A DNA stretch of 64,000 nucleotides from Nyssa sinensis (GCA_008638375.1 VIRR01000575.1:21214-85213), one strand, 5' to 3'; shown: positions 36,186-46,024, counted from the first letter of the stretch. A program made the numbers and translations. The notes: generated from the sequence alone by a model not told the origin.

Positions 36186-39174
36186 TGTCACGACCCGCAA
36201 CCCACCCTCTACGGATTAGCGGACCGCAACCATCCGACCCAACCCTTTGGCCGAATCGAACCTGATCATCATGTTCATTCACATCAGTGTACTAATAGAT
36301 AACCACATGAATCATCATATGTAAACATAGCGGAAAACATTAACTGAATTGTTCTAAATACAAATCGTTCTGCAATAAAAAAAAAAACACACAGCCTGTA
36401 ACATCTCTAATAGATCATCTCGTCCCCAGGACGTGAATACACGGGAGTTCTACAAGACTGTACTACTATTACCAATACTTGTCAAAATGTCCATCCTATA
36501 GCCACAAGCCTCCTACTGTCTGTCCTCTGCGTCAGTCCCTGAAATGTGGTAAGGGGGGGTGAGCTAAACAAAGCCCAATAAGTAAGTCCCTTACTCTGTC
36601 ATGTGTACAAGATTTGGAAAGAACTGAATAATAATAAAGATATGATAGCCAGTCAATATCATAACAATAATCAAAACTCGTCAGTGAATATCACAATAAA
36701 GGAACATCTAGTCTGAATGATGACATCACAAGCTATAGACCAAAGTGTCACATACAAGATCATAGAAAGTACTCGAACAAAGCTGGAACATGATTTCACT
36801 ATGAATCTCAATAGATAGATGGTGATGTCAAAACTGGTGGATGCTATAAACTATGGGGCCCGGCTACCCCCTGTGTGCATAGCACTGAGCTCAATCATGT
36901 AAATCTGGTCCCCATACTCGGGACAGGACCCCATACTCGGGTCAATAATATAAGGCTGGTCCCCATACTCGGGACATACTACGCATCATAACTAAAATCA
37001 CACAAGTGGAATCATAAAGGATCTGATATGATAAATAGATTACAAATGCGTATAGCAAGAACTGTGACATGGCTGAGTGTACAACATGCAGAGGTCAGAT
37101 ATTACTTACCTTATCTATGTCTTAGTACTCTGGGACTTTCTCCTTTCCCGTTGACTGGCCTATACATCAATAAACACGTCTCAGTTTTACTTTCATTTAT
37201 CAATTGTACATTTCGCTACTCTAAATATCTCTTTTACTCATTTACGTTTCTACGGTTTCTAGTTTGGACTTAATTTGCCCAAGGGCAAAATGGTCATTTA
37301 CGTGTCTCTACTTTTTGGGTTCTGTTTTCATAATTTGGACTTCACCGTTAAGTCCAGTAGGTTTGAATTAATAAAAATTTACTATTTACTTAACTAAATC
37401 GGAATCCGTTTGACTTACCTTTGACGTAGGGGCATTTTGGTCATTTTGGCATTTTATAGTTATTTTATTTTTTCGGGACTCCGTCTCGTAAAACGGACCT
37501 CACTATTAAATTCAGAGGGTCCAAAATAGTAAGTTTTCATTATTCGTTCTACTAATTTAGGCGTCGAAATTAAATTTAAAATTTATTAATTTAAATCATT
37601 TATTTAAATTAATTAATCTAGATAATACATATCGTATTTGAGCCCAAACAGACCACATGTGCCTTGGTGGCACAGTGGCTAAGCTTCTCTCCTTTACTCC
37701 TTTGGTCACAGGTTCAATTCACTGCCATACCAATTTTCCATTTAACATTTTTCATTGTTTTTCATTTCCTGTTCAAGTTTAACCCAACCATTGGATAGCT
37801 TCTCCTTTCCAACAAAACACTATCTAAACTCGAATTTAAAAATTTACTCATGAAGTACAAGTGTTGGGCAGTCATCTGAATGGGTGGGTCGGGTCGGACC
37901 CGACCCGGTTTGGCCAAAATAAAATCACGAAATAGCAGCCGCGCAGCAGCCTTTTCCGACGTACATGTTGTCTTATTTGTCAACGGCGACTCGCCGGTGA
38001 CGGGTTTCTTGCGTTTTTCAGCGGGGTTAATACCTATGAGTTATGGGCAACTCAAATCTACCATCGGATTTCAGATCGGAGTGCCGGAGCACTCCCAAAA
38101 TGGCCGGAACAGTGGCGCACCTAGGGCTGTGCGGTTTTCCGGCAGCCCCTTTTTCCTTCCGTTTTTTTCCCTTTTTCTCCTACGGTTTCGATCCCGTTTT
38201 GATTCTAAAATTTACCTACACCCAAGAGAATCAATTACCCACAATCTAAACCAATTAATTGCAACAAAATCGCCTCACCCGAACTGTTTTTCTCCTCCGT
38301 TTTCACTGTTGCGCCCAGTTTCAGTTCTGTTCGGTTTGTTTAATTTTTTTTTTTTTTTGTTTTCCTTGATTCAATTCTAAAAATTCCAACACCAATCAAA
38401 TTCTATGCATTCAATCAAGTCCTATGTTTCACACGATTCTATATCAACATAGTAATTCATGCTTGACAACAAAATTAAACACAGAAAATTAACCGCACTC
38501 ACCCAATCGCGCGTACAGGGCTGTTACTGGTTTCTCTTCCGAATCCACTGCCCAATCTGATTTTCTTGGCTCGTTTCCTCCTCCTCTTCTTGCACAACTC
38601 ACGCAAAATGCCCGACCTACCTCTTCCTTCTTCCTCCTCTCTTTTTTTTCTTCCTTTTTCTTCCCCCTGTTCTAGCGTCCAGCCGCCCCTGCTGTTCGGT
38701 TTTTCCTCTGTTTTTTTTTTCTTCTTCTTCCTTTGGTTCTAACGCACGGTAGGGATTAAATGGAGACTCCCTTCTTTATTTCTCCTTCTCTCTTTCTCTT
38801 CCTCTCCCATCCGTTTCAAGCCCCCTCATTTCTCTTTCTTTTATTTTCTTCCGTTTTTTTTTTTCTGCTTATGCCGCCTCCCCTGTTTCTCTTTTCTCCC
38901 TTTTTTTTCTTTTTCTTTCAGTTACACTACCACACCTATATATATATATATTGCTTCCTTTAATTTATTTCCATATATATATATATATCTATGTTCATAT
39001 GTATATAAATTCTCATTTCATTTTTTTTTATTATTTGTATTTATTTACTGACTTATTTATTTATTTCTTTATTTCTATTCACATATACTCAAGTGATTTA
39101 AAATCCAAATCTTTTACTTTATTATCATACGTAGAACCTTATCGGCTCGGTTACATCTAGGTCAGGTTATTACA
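36186..39174 (-). mobile_element. Family-G solo LTR (copy d) in element B integrase
   Basis: 2,989 bp in minus orientation: plus strand TGTCACGACCCGCAACCC to GGTCAGGTTATTACA, with exact TTTGT duplications (36181-36185, 39175-39179). Noncoding. It has a CCCCATACTCGGG phrase repeated three times at 36911-36976, the GGGCAAAATGGTCATTT motif at 37283, pyrimidine-rich tracts at 38560-38930, and a tRNA-like segment at 37661-37725. Confidence 0.92.
37661..37725 (+). repeat. tRNA-like (SINE-type) segment
   Basis: GTGGCACAGTGGCTAAGC resembles a tRNA A box and CACAGGTTCAATTC, about 30 bp later, resembles a B box. Probably the head of a SINE that landed in LTR copy d. Tail and target duplications are not clear. 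Confidence 0.45.
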
Positions 39175-39657
39175 TTTGTTTTGTTACTCTTCCCTCACAT
39201 GAACGCACCAAACTTGAGCCTCGATCCCGACTCTGCTATCTTCTTGGTTATGGTCTCACTCAAAAGCGTTATCGTTGTTATGATCCCATAGCCAAACGTC
39301 TTCGTATTTCTCGTCATGTAGAGTTTTGGGAACATAAGATGTTTACGAGTATTTCTCCTTTTTCATAGTCTTCTATCAGTTATGCTCCTATCTTTACTGA
39401 CCCCTCTATTGCTTTATTTCCTGACTCCTCTGCAGAGATGCCAAGCTCCTCAGATGTTCCTTCTTTGCCTGTTTCAGAGTCATCTAACACGTCTGCTAAT
39501 ACTCCTGATCCATCAACTACCTTCAAGCCTGTCCAGGTACCTGCACTTCGTCAATCCACTAGAGTAAGAGCTCCTCCTTCTCATCTTCAAGATTTTCATT
39601 GTTATTATGCTCTTGCTACCCTTCACGAACCTCACAGTTATCGTGAGGCTAGTGCTG
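39175..39657 (+). pseudogene. Element B integrase end and pol linker
   Basis: Resumes after the LTR: SHERTKLEPRSRLC, LGYGLTQKRYRCYDPIAKRL and RISRHVEFWEHKMF, a stop near 39367, then a Ser/Thr/Pro-rich linker with STRVRAPPSHLQDFHCYYAL, ending at SADP where the TRIM inserted. Confidence 0.85.
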
Positions 39658-39662
39658 ACCCT

Positions 39663-40012
39663 TGTTGGATTGTCCCACATCGCCCGTCTCTAGTTCTTCT
39701 GGTCTATATATAAGGGCCCTCTCTCCTTCTTCTTAACACCTGGGTTTTAAGGATCGAGCTAATTTAGAGTTGGGCCTCCTATTTTCAACATGGTAACAGA
39801 GTCAGGCCAGAGCTCTAACTTTGGGCTAGCTGCACGGGGCCGCTCACCTGCCTTCCCTCTATGGGTAATGTGGTCCAAGGGGCGTGTTGGATTGTCCCAC
39901 ATCGCCCGCCTCTAGCTCTTCTGGTCTATATATAAAGGCCCTCTCTCCCTCTCCTTAACACTTGGGTTTTAAGGATTGAGCTAATTTAAAGTTGGGCCTC
40001 CTATTTTCAACA
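39663..40012 (+). mobile_element. TRIM (350 bp) inserted in element B
   Basis: A terminal-repeat retrotransposon in miniature: two 128-bp LTRs (39663-39790 and 39885-40012) starting TGTTGGATTGTCCCACATCG and ending TTTTCAACA, a PBS TGGTAACAGAGTC right after the first LTR, and a CCAAGGGG polypurine tract before the second. Flanked by exact ACCCT duplications (39658-39662, 40013-40017). The internal part is only about 94 bp and codes for nothing. Each LTR has a CTATATATAA box. It must have used enzymes of an autonomous element. Strand taken from PBS position. Confidence 0.96.
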
Positions 40013-40017
40013 ACCCT

Positions 40018-40449
40018 CTTTGGCAGAAAGCTATGTTTGATGAACTAGAAGCTCTCACTAAAACTCATACTTGGGACTTGGTGGATTTACCTCCTGGTAA
40101 GTCTGTAGTTGGATGTAAGTGGGTCTACAAAATCAAGACTTGGTCAGATGGATCAGTGGAACGCTACAAAGCTCGTCTTGTTGCCAAGGGTTTCTCTCAA
40201 GAATATGGTATTGACTATGAGGAGACTTTTGCCCCTGTTGCTCGTCTTACCTTTGTCCGCTCCTTGCCTGTTGTTGCTGTTGTGCATCATTGGCAACTGT
40301 TTCAGATGGATGTCAAAAATGCATTCTTGAATGGTGATCTTACTGAGGAAGTTTATATACATCCTCCCTCTAGTTATGCCCATCCTCCTCACATAGTTTG
40401 TTGTCTTCGGCGTGCTCTCTACGGTCTCAAACAAGCTCCCCGAGCCTAG
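40018..40449 (+). pseudogene. Element B reverse transcriptase, N-terminal half
   Basis: [62 protein letters not shown] and FQMDVKNAFLNGDLTEEVY (catalytic Asp), ending LYGLKQAPRA and TAG at 40447 where related elements have Trp. A single nonsense change interrupts an otherwise good frame. Confidence 0.93.
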
Positions 40450-41505
40450 TTTGCTAAATTCAGTAGTCTTGTTGGTCAACAGGGGTTTACCCCTAGTGCC
40501 TATGACTCAGCTCTTTTCCTTCGGACCACTGGTGCTGGTATTATTCTTATTCTTCTTTATGTTGATGACATGATCATTACAGGTGATGATCTATCTGGTA
40601 TTCGAGATCTTCAACACTTCTTGAATCAGAATTTTGAGATGAAGGACTTGGGGCAACTTAATTACTTTTTGGGTCTTGAGGTTACATCTGGATCAGATGG
40701 TTATTATCTTTCTCAAGCTAAGTATGCATCTAACTTACTTTCTAAAGCCGACTTGATTGATAGCAAAACATGCACTTCTCCACTTGATCCTAATGTTCGG
40801 TTACTTGCTACTGATGGTGAATCTCTTCCTGATGCTACTTTGTATCGACAACTGGTCAGTAGTCTCATCTATCTCACTGTTACCCGACCAGACATTTCTT
40901 ATGTTGTTCATCTAGTTAGCCAGTTTATGAGTGCCCCTCGCTTTACCCATTATGCTGCTGTTTTTCGCATCTTACGGTATGTCAAGGGAACTCTATTTCA
41001 TGGCCTTCACTTTTCCTCTCGCTCATCTCTTGAGCTCCGCTCCTATTCTGATGCTGATTGGGCTGGTGATCCTACCGATCGTCGCTCCACCACGGGATAC
41101 TGTTTCTTACTCGGCACCTCTCTCATTTCTTGGCGTAGTAAAAAGCAGACTGTTGTTACCCACTCCAGTACTGAGGCTGAGTACCGTGCCCTTGCTGATA
41201 TTACAGCTGAACTTTTGTGGTTACGATGGCTTTTGACAGACATGGGTGCTCCTCAGATGACTAGTTCTCTTCTTTATTGTGATAATCGAAGCGCCATCTA
41301 GATTGCTCACAATGATGTCTTTCATGAGTGCACCAAACATATTGAAGTTGATTGTCACTTCATTCGGCACCATCTTCAGCAGGGCACCTTGGGTCTTCAA
41401 TCTGTCTCGTCTGAAGATCAACTTGTCGATATTTTCACGAAGTCTCATCCTCTTGGTCGGCTCCGTGATCATGTTTCCAAACTCCAGTTGACTTCGTCAT
41501 CTTGA
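40450..41505 (+). pseudogene. Element B reverse transcriptase C-terminal half and RNase H
   Basis: In the same frame: ILLYVDDMIITGDD keeps the catalytic aspartates, then FEMKDLGQLNYFLGLEVTSG, VTRPDISYVVHLVSQFM, and RNase H with SYSDADWAG, SWRSKKQ, STEAEYRAL and YCDNRSAI. A TAG at about 41299 replaces Gln in SAIQIAHN. The end is DQLVDIFTKSHPLGRL and a TGA at 41503. Very similar to the open RNase H frame of element C. Confidence 0.93.
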
Positions 41506-41518
41506 GTTTCAGGGGGGA

Positions 41519-41684
41519 TGTTAGAATATTCTAGAATACACATAGACTCTATTTTTTACATTGTCCCACATCGTATATATTCCCACATTGTATTCTCGTA
41601 TTGTACCTATAAATAGGCCTCATATTGTACAGTTTTAAACACACAGAAATATATAAAAATTCCTTTCTCTTCTTTATTTCTTCA
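41519..41684 (+). repeat. 3' LTR of element B
   Basis: Starts TGTTAGAATATTCTAG and ends TTTATTTCTTCA. Preceded by AGGGGGGA (polypurine tract), followed by GGCAG. Confidence 0.93.
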
Positions 41685-42468
41685 GGCAGCTTTTATCTGG
41701 TAAGAGCACAGTGCACACATTATGATCACACTACTATTCCTCCCAAAATGGTAAAAAAATCATTTGACAAAATTACTTGATTAACAATTCAACATTTTTT
41801 TCCTTTGGGGCTAGGGATGGGGGAAGAATGAAGGAGAAGCCCATACTGACGATGTCTCGAGTGCAATAATACATATAGTACCCCAAAAGAATATGGTTAC
41901 AAGAGAGAGAGACTGAACAAGTCACAACTATTTAGCCGATCCCAAATAGATGGGATAAAGTTGAGTATTCAAAGAATTCTATTTAATACTCTCATTACAA
42001 TGAGAGTATCAAACAGATAGTGATATGTTCTTTTTTTTTTTAGAGTAAGTGATAATTACATGTTCATTGATGCTGATGAAATCAACTGTGTACATTTCCC
42101 ATAAAAATAAGAATATACAAAAAAAAAACTCAATTCAAAAATTTCTTTTAAAGCTCTTCTTTTTTCCTTTTTCTTTTTAATAAGTAAGACACACACCCAC
42201 TTTGTCCCAATTAGAACTCTAAACCCACATATTCCTCTTTAAGAGGTGAAGATACCACTGAAGCTAATGCTTAGTGGTAATTGCTTTCAAAGATTTTATA
42301 CCATGCATATAAAATGTCCATTTCTGAATCTCATTACAAAAATTAATGTTCAACACCACACCGGGATGCATCCTATAAGACCTATAGCATTAGAAGCTGC
42401 TCATCAACTTCAAATCTACACCATTTTAGACAAGATTTCACAAAATTAATTTAAAAAATAAAGCATAC
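41685..42468 (-). other. ALIX intron, proximal part
   Basis: AT-rich with poly-A and poly-T runs. No gene; the missing ALIX exon was looked for here on the minus strand and not seen. Confidence 0.6.
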
Positions 42469-43423
42469 CGGACGGTGATCAAAGATTGACATGAACTCTG
42501 AGTGATCTCTTACTCAACACTCAATCCGTGCATCACTTTCTCTAGCTTGCTTCAAATTTGCCGCAAATCTATTTAGCCTATCCTACAAGTTCTTTGTTAG
42601 AGTGCTGGATTGAGGCCTAGTCCACTGTGTTCCAAATTGGATTCTAAACTGTGCATCTTCATTTGCTTCTTTGTGCAAGAGCTCTTCTGTCTGGACTAGC
42701 AATTCTTGGTTCAACCTTCTCAAATCTTTGAGTTTCTGTAGCTCAGCTTCCAAACCAGCTGGACCCCCGCAAATATTCACTGCCTCCAAATCTTCTTTAA
42801 GAGCTGTTGGTAGGGTAAAATTCCCTTCTAAAGCAAGAATAGGATTAGGTAAGTCCATTTCATTGAGCCTCACTTGAGCTAGCTCACTCCCTTGTTGCAA
42901 TTCCTCAGCTTGTGTTCTGATGATGTCATCCAACATTTCAGTTGTACTTGGAAAGAGCCTTTGCACTGCTGTTAGGAACAAGACTTGCAAACATCTTTTC
43001 CTTGCTTGCATCCAACACTTTATTCATTGACAAAGACTTAACCATTGAAAATGCAGGAAGAGGCAGTAAGGAACTAGTTGGAGGAACCCTCATGAGGTAA
43101 ACTCTATCGTTCTCCTTCACAGCCCTCTCCAGATTACAATTTAGAATAGTTTCTAACTTATTAATTGCATCCAAAAGCTATTGTGCAGCCCCCTTTGAGG
43201 ATGATTGCTTTGCCTTATATAAAGCACTAACTCCACTCTTCAACCGTGCAATTTCCTTGGCAATCTCTTCTTTCTCATGCAGCTCTAAACTGTACCTATA
43301 GCAAGCCTCAGCATAAAACAAGGTAGCCTTGAGCTGGACATGAGTTATCCAAGACTTGTCAAAATGCTGGTTAAGAGGTGCAACATTTAGTGCTGCCAAA
43401 GCTTCTTTATAAGAGTGCTCAAC
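42469..43423 (-). pseudogene. ALIX: ALIX exon 2 (BRO1 end and V domain start)
   Basis: A 955-bp exon between GACAG acceptor and CCG|GTATGC donor. Encodes VEHSYKEALAALNVAPL, HFDKSWITHVQLKATLFYAE, KEEIAKEIARLKSGV (BRO1), AVKENDRVYLMRVP, LDASKEKMFASLVPNSSAKA, then MLDDIIRTQAEELQQGSELA and NQELLVQTEELLHKEANEDA of the V domain. Defects: a TAG before LLDAINKLE (about 43174-43178), a one-base shift between SKY and EMLDD (about 42940), TAG within TKNL.DRLNRF (about 42583) and TGA further on. Confidence 0.92.
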
Positions 43424-44733
43424 CTGTCATCACACTAATTACAAGGCATTTTAGATTTAGTTCAAGTTATCACATGTTCGTCAGAATTCATTTAAATATA
43501 TAATCAATTCACTATGGTGAGTAGTCCCTTTAGCACAAAACCAAATTTTTTTATTGATAAAGTTCACCATGAAGGGTGCCCGAGAGGGCCAAACCCAAGA
43601 ATACACAAAAGGGAACCAGCTACAACAATTAAAGCCTAAGATTCCCTGAAAAATCCATCAGGTTGTCTAGGTACAAAGGGAATTCTTCTTTAATCCAAAA
43701 GAAAAGGCTACACAAAAACCTATCTTTTAAGTCTCCAAGGGAGAAGTTCCTCCCCATCAAAAATTCTACTATTCCGCTCCTACCAAAGGCACCTTGCAAG
43801 ACAAATAGGGGTTATCCTTCATGCAATACGCAACTCATTCTGAATCTGCTTGCACCACCGACCCATAAGAACCTCTTTGAAAGAAGTTGGCATGACCTAA
43901 GCACAACCAAACAAGCTAAACAACGAGCTCCATAACTCTCTAGCCACCTTACAATGAACAAGGAGATGATCAACAGTCTCTCTCTTCCTTGCACATGACA
44001 TATTGGCTAGGAAGGTGATAATCTCTCCTTTGCAAGTAATCTACCGTGAAAATAGCACTCCAAGCCACTGACCAAGGCAAAAACGCTGCTTTCAAATGAG
44101 CCCTTGACTTCCAAATCAACTTCCAAGGGAAACCCCTACACTCCTCAGTCCTCGCCCACCAAATTCCGGTAGAACGATTGTACATAAAATTTTTATCCTT
44201 GCTCATCTTCCACTCAACAATATCCTCCCTTGCTCCCTCAACCCCAACTATATCCAGCAACTCCATCATTTCCTCCACTTCCCCAAGCTCCCAAATCAAA
44301 AAGTCACGTTTAAAGTGGGGGCATCATACTATCAACCCCCCTTCCAAAAAAATGTAATCCCCCACCATTGCTCGTTTGTACCACAATACTATACAAGCAT
44401 GGAAATATCTCCTTTAACGGTCTCTCAAGACACCAAAGATTTATACTATGATTCAATTGAATTTACAATTTCTTACAACTATTTTTATATATTGATTATT
44501 AGTTACAATCATCCTTACACAGATATAGCCACATTTCTACTTAATTGTCGATTTCTACAAAAAATCATATGAACCATAGCATAATTGTAAGAATTCAAGT
44601 AAAATCAATTTTTTTACGATAATGGTTCTAAACTACATTTCCCGTAAGACCCATAAAGCATTATAATTAACTGATATATTGGCAATTCATGAGCTATAAA
44701 CAAGGACTACATTGGGAAAAAACAAACACAGAC
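43424..44733 (-). other. ALIX intron 1 (contains a LINE fragment)
   Basis: Intron between exons 1 and 2, most of it occupied by the LINE remnant at 43545-44330. The rest is AT-rich and featureless. Confidence 0.75.
43545..44330 (-). mobile_element. LINE ORF2 3' fragment in ALIX intron 1
   Basis: Minus-strand remnant of an L1-type LINE. MIWELGEVEEMMELLDIV, FPWKLIWKSRAHLKAAFLPW, IFTVDYLQRRDYHLPS and YVMCKEERD match the zinc-binding region found at the C-terminus of plant LINE reverse transcriptases. Later frames are broken. The minus-strand 3' end near 43545 reads TTATCAATAAAAAAATTT, a short A-rich tail. 5' truncated. Confidence 0.85.
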
Positions 44734-45400
44734 CGGTCTAGAGATTTTTGCACAAACACCAGGAGTGCTCCCCTTAGTGATAATATTCTCAAAAAATACA
44801 TTTCTGCGCTTGCGCTAGCATAAGCCTCTCCAACATTCCCGCACACTCAACTCAAGCATCCACTGTCATCAAGCTCCCCATCGACACTTTAGCCGAAGCT
44901 GTATCCCTCAAGAACGCAAACGCCCCAATCGACGCGATAAACGAGTGCAAAGCCTGGAGCCTTCCTTCGATGGACGATGGGTCAAACGTCAACCCAATCT
45001 GACTGTGCACCGCCCCGAGATTGAACAACACCGCCGCCTTCTCTAGGTATATGTTCTGCTACGATGCCTTCTACTTGTTCTTGAAAGCGTTGTATCGGGT
45101 GAACGTAACGCTATTGATATGGTCCTTAGTGGGTGAGATCGGGGACCGAGGCTCAACTGTGCAAAGGGATTTGTAATAACTTTGCAACAGGTCGCAGTGG
45201 GCAGGGAGAGAGTTGGCGGTGGCGCGTTCGAGGTCGGAGCGCATTTGCTTTAGGGTTTGGAGATCATCTTCGCGGTTTTGGGCTTCGCACTTGGAGTAAT
45301 TGTAGAAGATATAGTTGCGGAGTGGACGGTAGAGATCAATGTTGACTGTTTTCTTCTCTTAGATGGACAGCATGATGTTCGTGGCCGCCGAAACGGCCAT
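44734..45400 (-). pseudogene. ALIX: ALIX exon 1 (BRO1 domain N-terminus)
   Basis: Begins at ATG (45398-45400): MAVSAATNIMLSI, then a TAA at codon 14, then EKKTVNIDLYRPLRNYIFYN, EDDLQTLKQMRSDLER, ISPTKDHINSVTFTRYNAFK, IYLEKAAVLFNLGAVHSQIG and a SIGAFAFLRDTASAK segment. Two TAGs fall in FKNK.KAS.QNIYLEK, a TGA in TVDA.VECAG, and a one-base insertion after AQKCIF shifts the frame before GVCAKIS. Splice donor CCG|GTCTG at 44733. Four stops and a shift make translation of BRO1 impossible. Confidence 0.9.
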
Positions 45401-45438
45401 GAATCTTGTGATGAAGTTTTAATATTATACGTTTAGAT

Positions 45439-45987
45439 TAGGGTGTCAATTTTTAACACGACACGACAACACGGCTCGAACACGACACGAAGTTAACAGG
45501 TTTGGGTTTAGCATAAATGGGTTTGGGTCATAAACGGGATGACACGTATAACACGATTAATAAACAGGTCGAGCTTGGGTTTTACTAGTGTCAACCTGTT
45601 TAACACGACTTAACACGTTTAATTATACAATATATTATGGGGTTAAGGTAATTCATCTCATATTAAATATTTATCAAAGTTTTGAGATTTTTTATTTATA
45701 AAATAAGTTTCTATTTTGATTTGGCCCATATCCAAAGTTACTAAACTTGAAAATTATCTATACATATTAAAAGATAGGTAAATTTTTTTATTTAAAAAAT
45801 AAAAAAATTAAAATAAACGGGTTAAGTATATCAACACGTGTAACCTGTTTAATAAATGGGTTGGGTTTGGATTTTGAAACTTGACACGATTAGTTAACAG
45901 TGTCGGGTTTGGGTTCACACATATTTTCAAATATGTATGCCTTGACATGACTCGAACACGACACAATAACACGAATTGACACCCCTA
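45439..45987. mobile_element. hAT-like MITE upstream of ALIX
   Basis: 549 bp with inverted ends TAGGGTGTCAATT and AATTGACACCCCTA, flanked by 8-bp duplications GTTTAGAT and GTTTAGAC (45431-45438, 45988-45995; one mismatch), the size typical of hAT transposons. The interior is a series of ACACGACACGA and GGGTTTGGGTT motifs in mirrored order near both ends. No transposase. It begins 38 bp upstream of the ALIX start codon. Confidence 0.9.
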
Positions 45988-46024
45988 GTTTAGACATATG
46001 GACTGCTACAAGAATAAAAAGTAT

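Larger units (their letters stand above)
30592..41684 (+). mobile_element. Element B: Ty1/copia retrotransposon with three inserts
   Basis: 11,093 bp, with LTRs 30592-30754 and 41519-41684 (about 94% alike) and flanks GGTAG (30587-30591) and GGCAG (41685-41689), a one-mismatch duplication. The PBS TGGTATCAAAGCC follows the 5' LTR and a G-rich polypurine tract precedes the 3' LTR. gag, protease, integrase, RT and RNase H follow in copia order. Three later insertions interrupt it: LTR copy c in gag, LTR copy d in integrase, and a TRIM before RT. Without them it is about 4.5 kb. It is the fuller relative of element C. Stops and frameshifts show it is inactive. Confidence 0.94.
11767..45400 (-). 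pseudogene. ALIX: ALIX/BRO1-domain protein pseudogene (whole span)
   Basis: A minus-strand gene remnant in seven recognisable exon blocks (eight pieces) over 33.6 kb. In order it encodes the start of the BRO1 domain (44734-45400), the rest of BRO1 plus the start of the V-shaped LYPxL-binding domain (42469-43423), the V-domain coiled coil (28642-28710, 27210-27350, 25127-25175, 24065-24171) and a Pro/Gln/Tyr-rich tail (23527-23808 joined to 11767-12033). ALIX proteins work with ESCRT-III in cargo sorting at late endosomes. Splice sites and phases are coherent, but exons 1, 2 and the last carry many in-frame stops and frameshifts, the last exon is split by element A, and the roughly 30-residue exon expected before 28710 is not found. 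Functional expression is very unlikely; a functional paralogue probably exists elsewhere. Confidence 0.9.

Noticed and set aside
37028..37273. An 81-codon ORF in LTR copy d
   Set aside because: No domain, inside a noncoding LTR and not conserved in the other copies.
39663..40012. Cassandra-type TRIM carrying a 5S rRNA promoter
   Set aside because: The LTRs show no 5S-like internal promoter; only the general TRIM layout is present.
45133..45345. A 70-codon plus-strand ORF
   Set aside because: Antisense to ALIX exon 1, whose minus-strand translation gives the BRO1 match.
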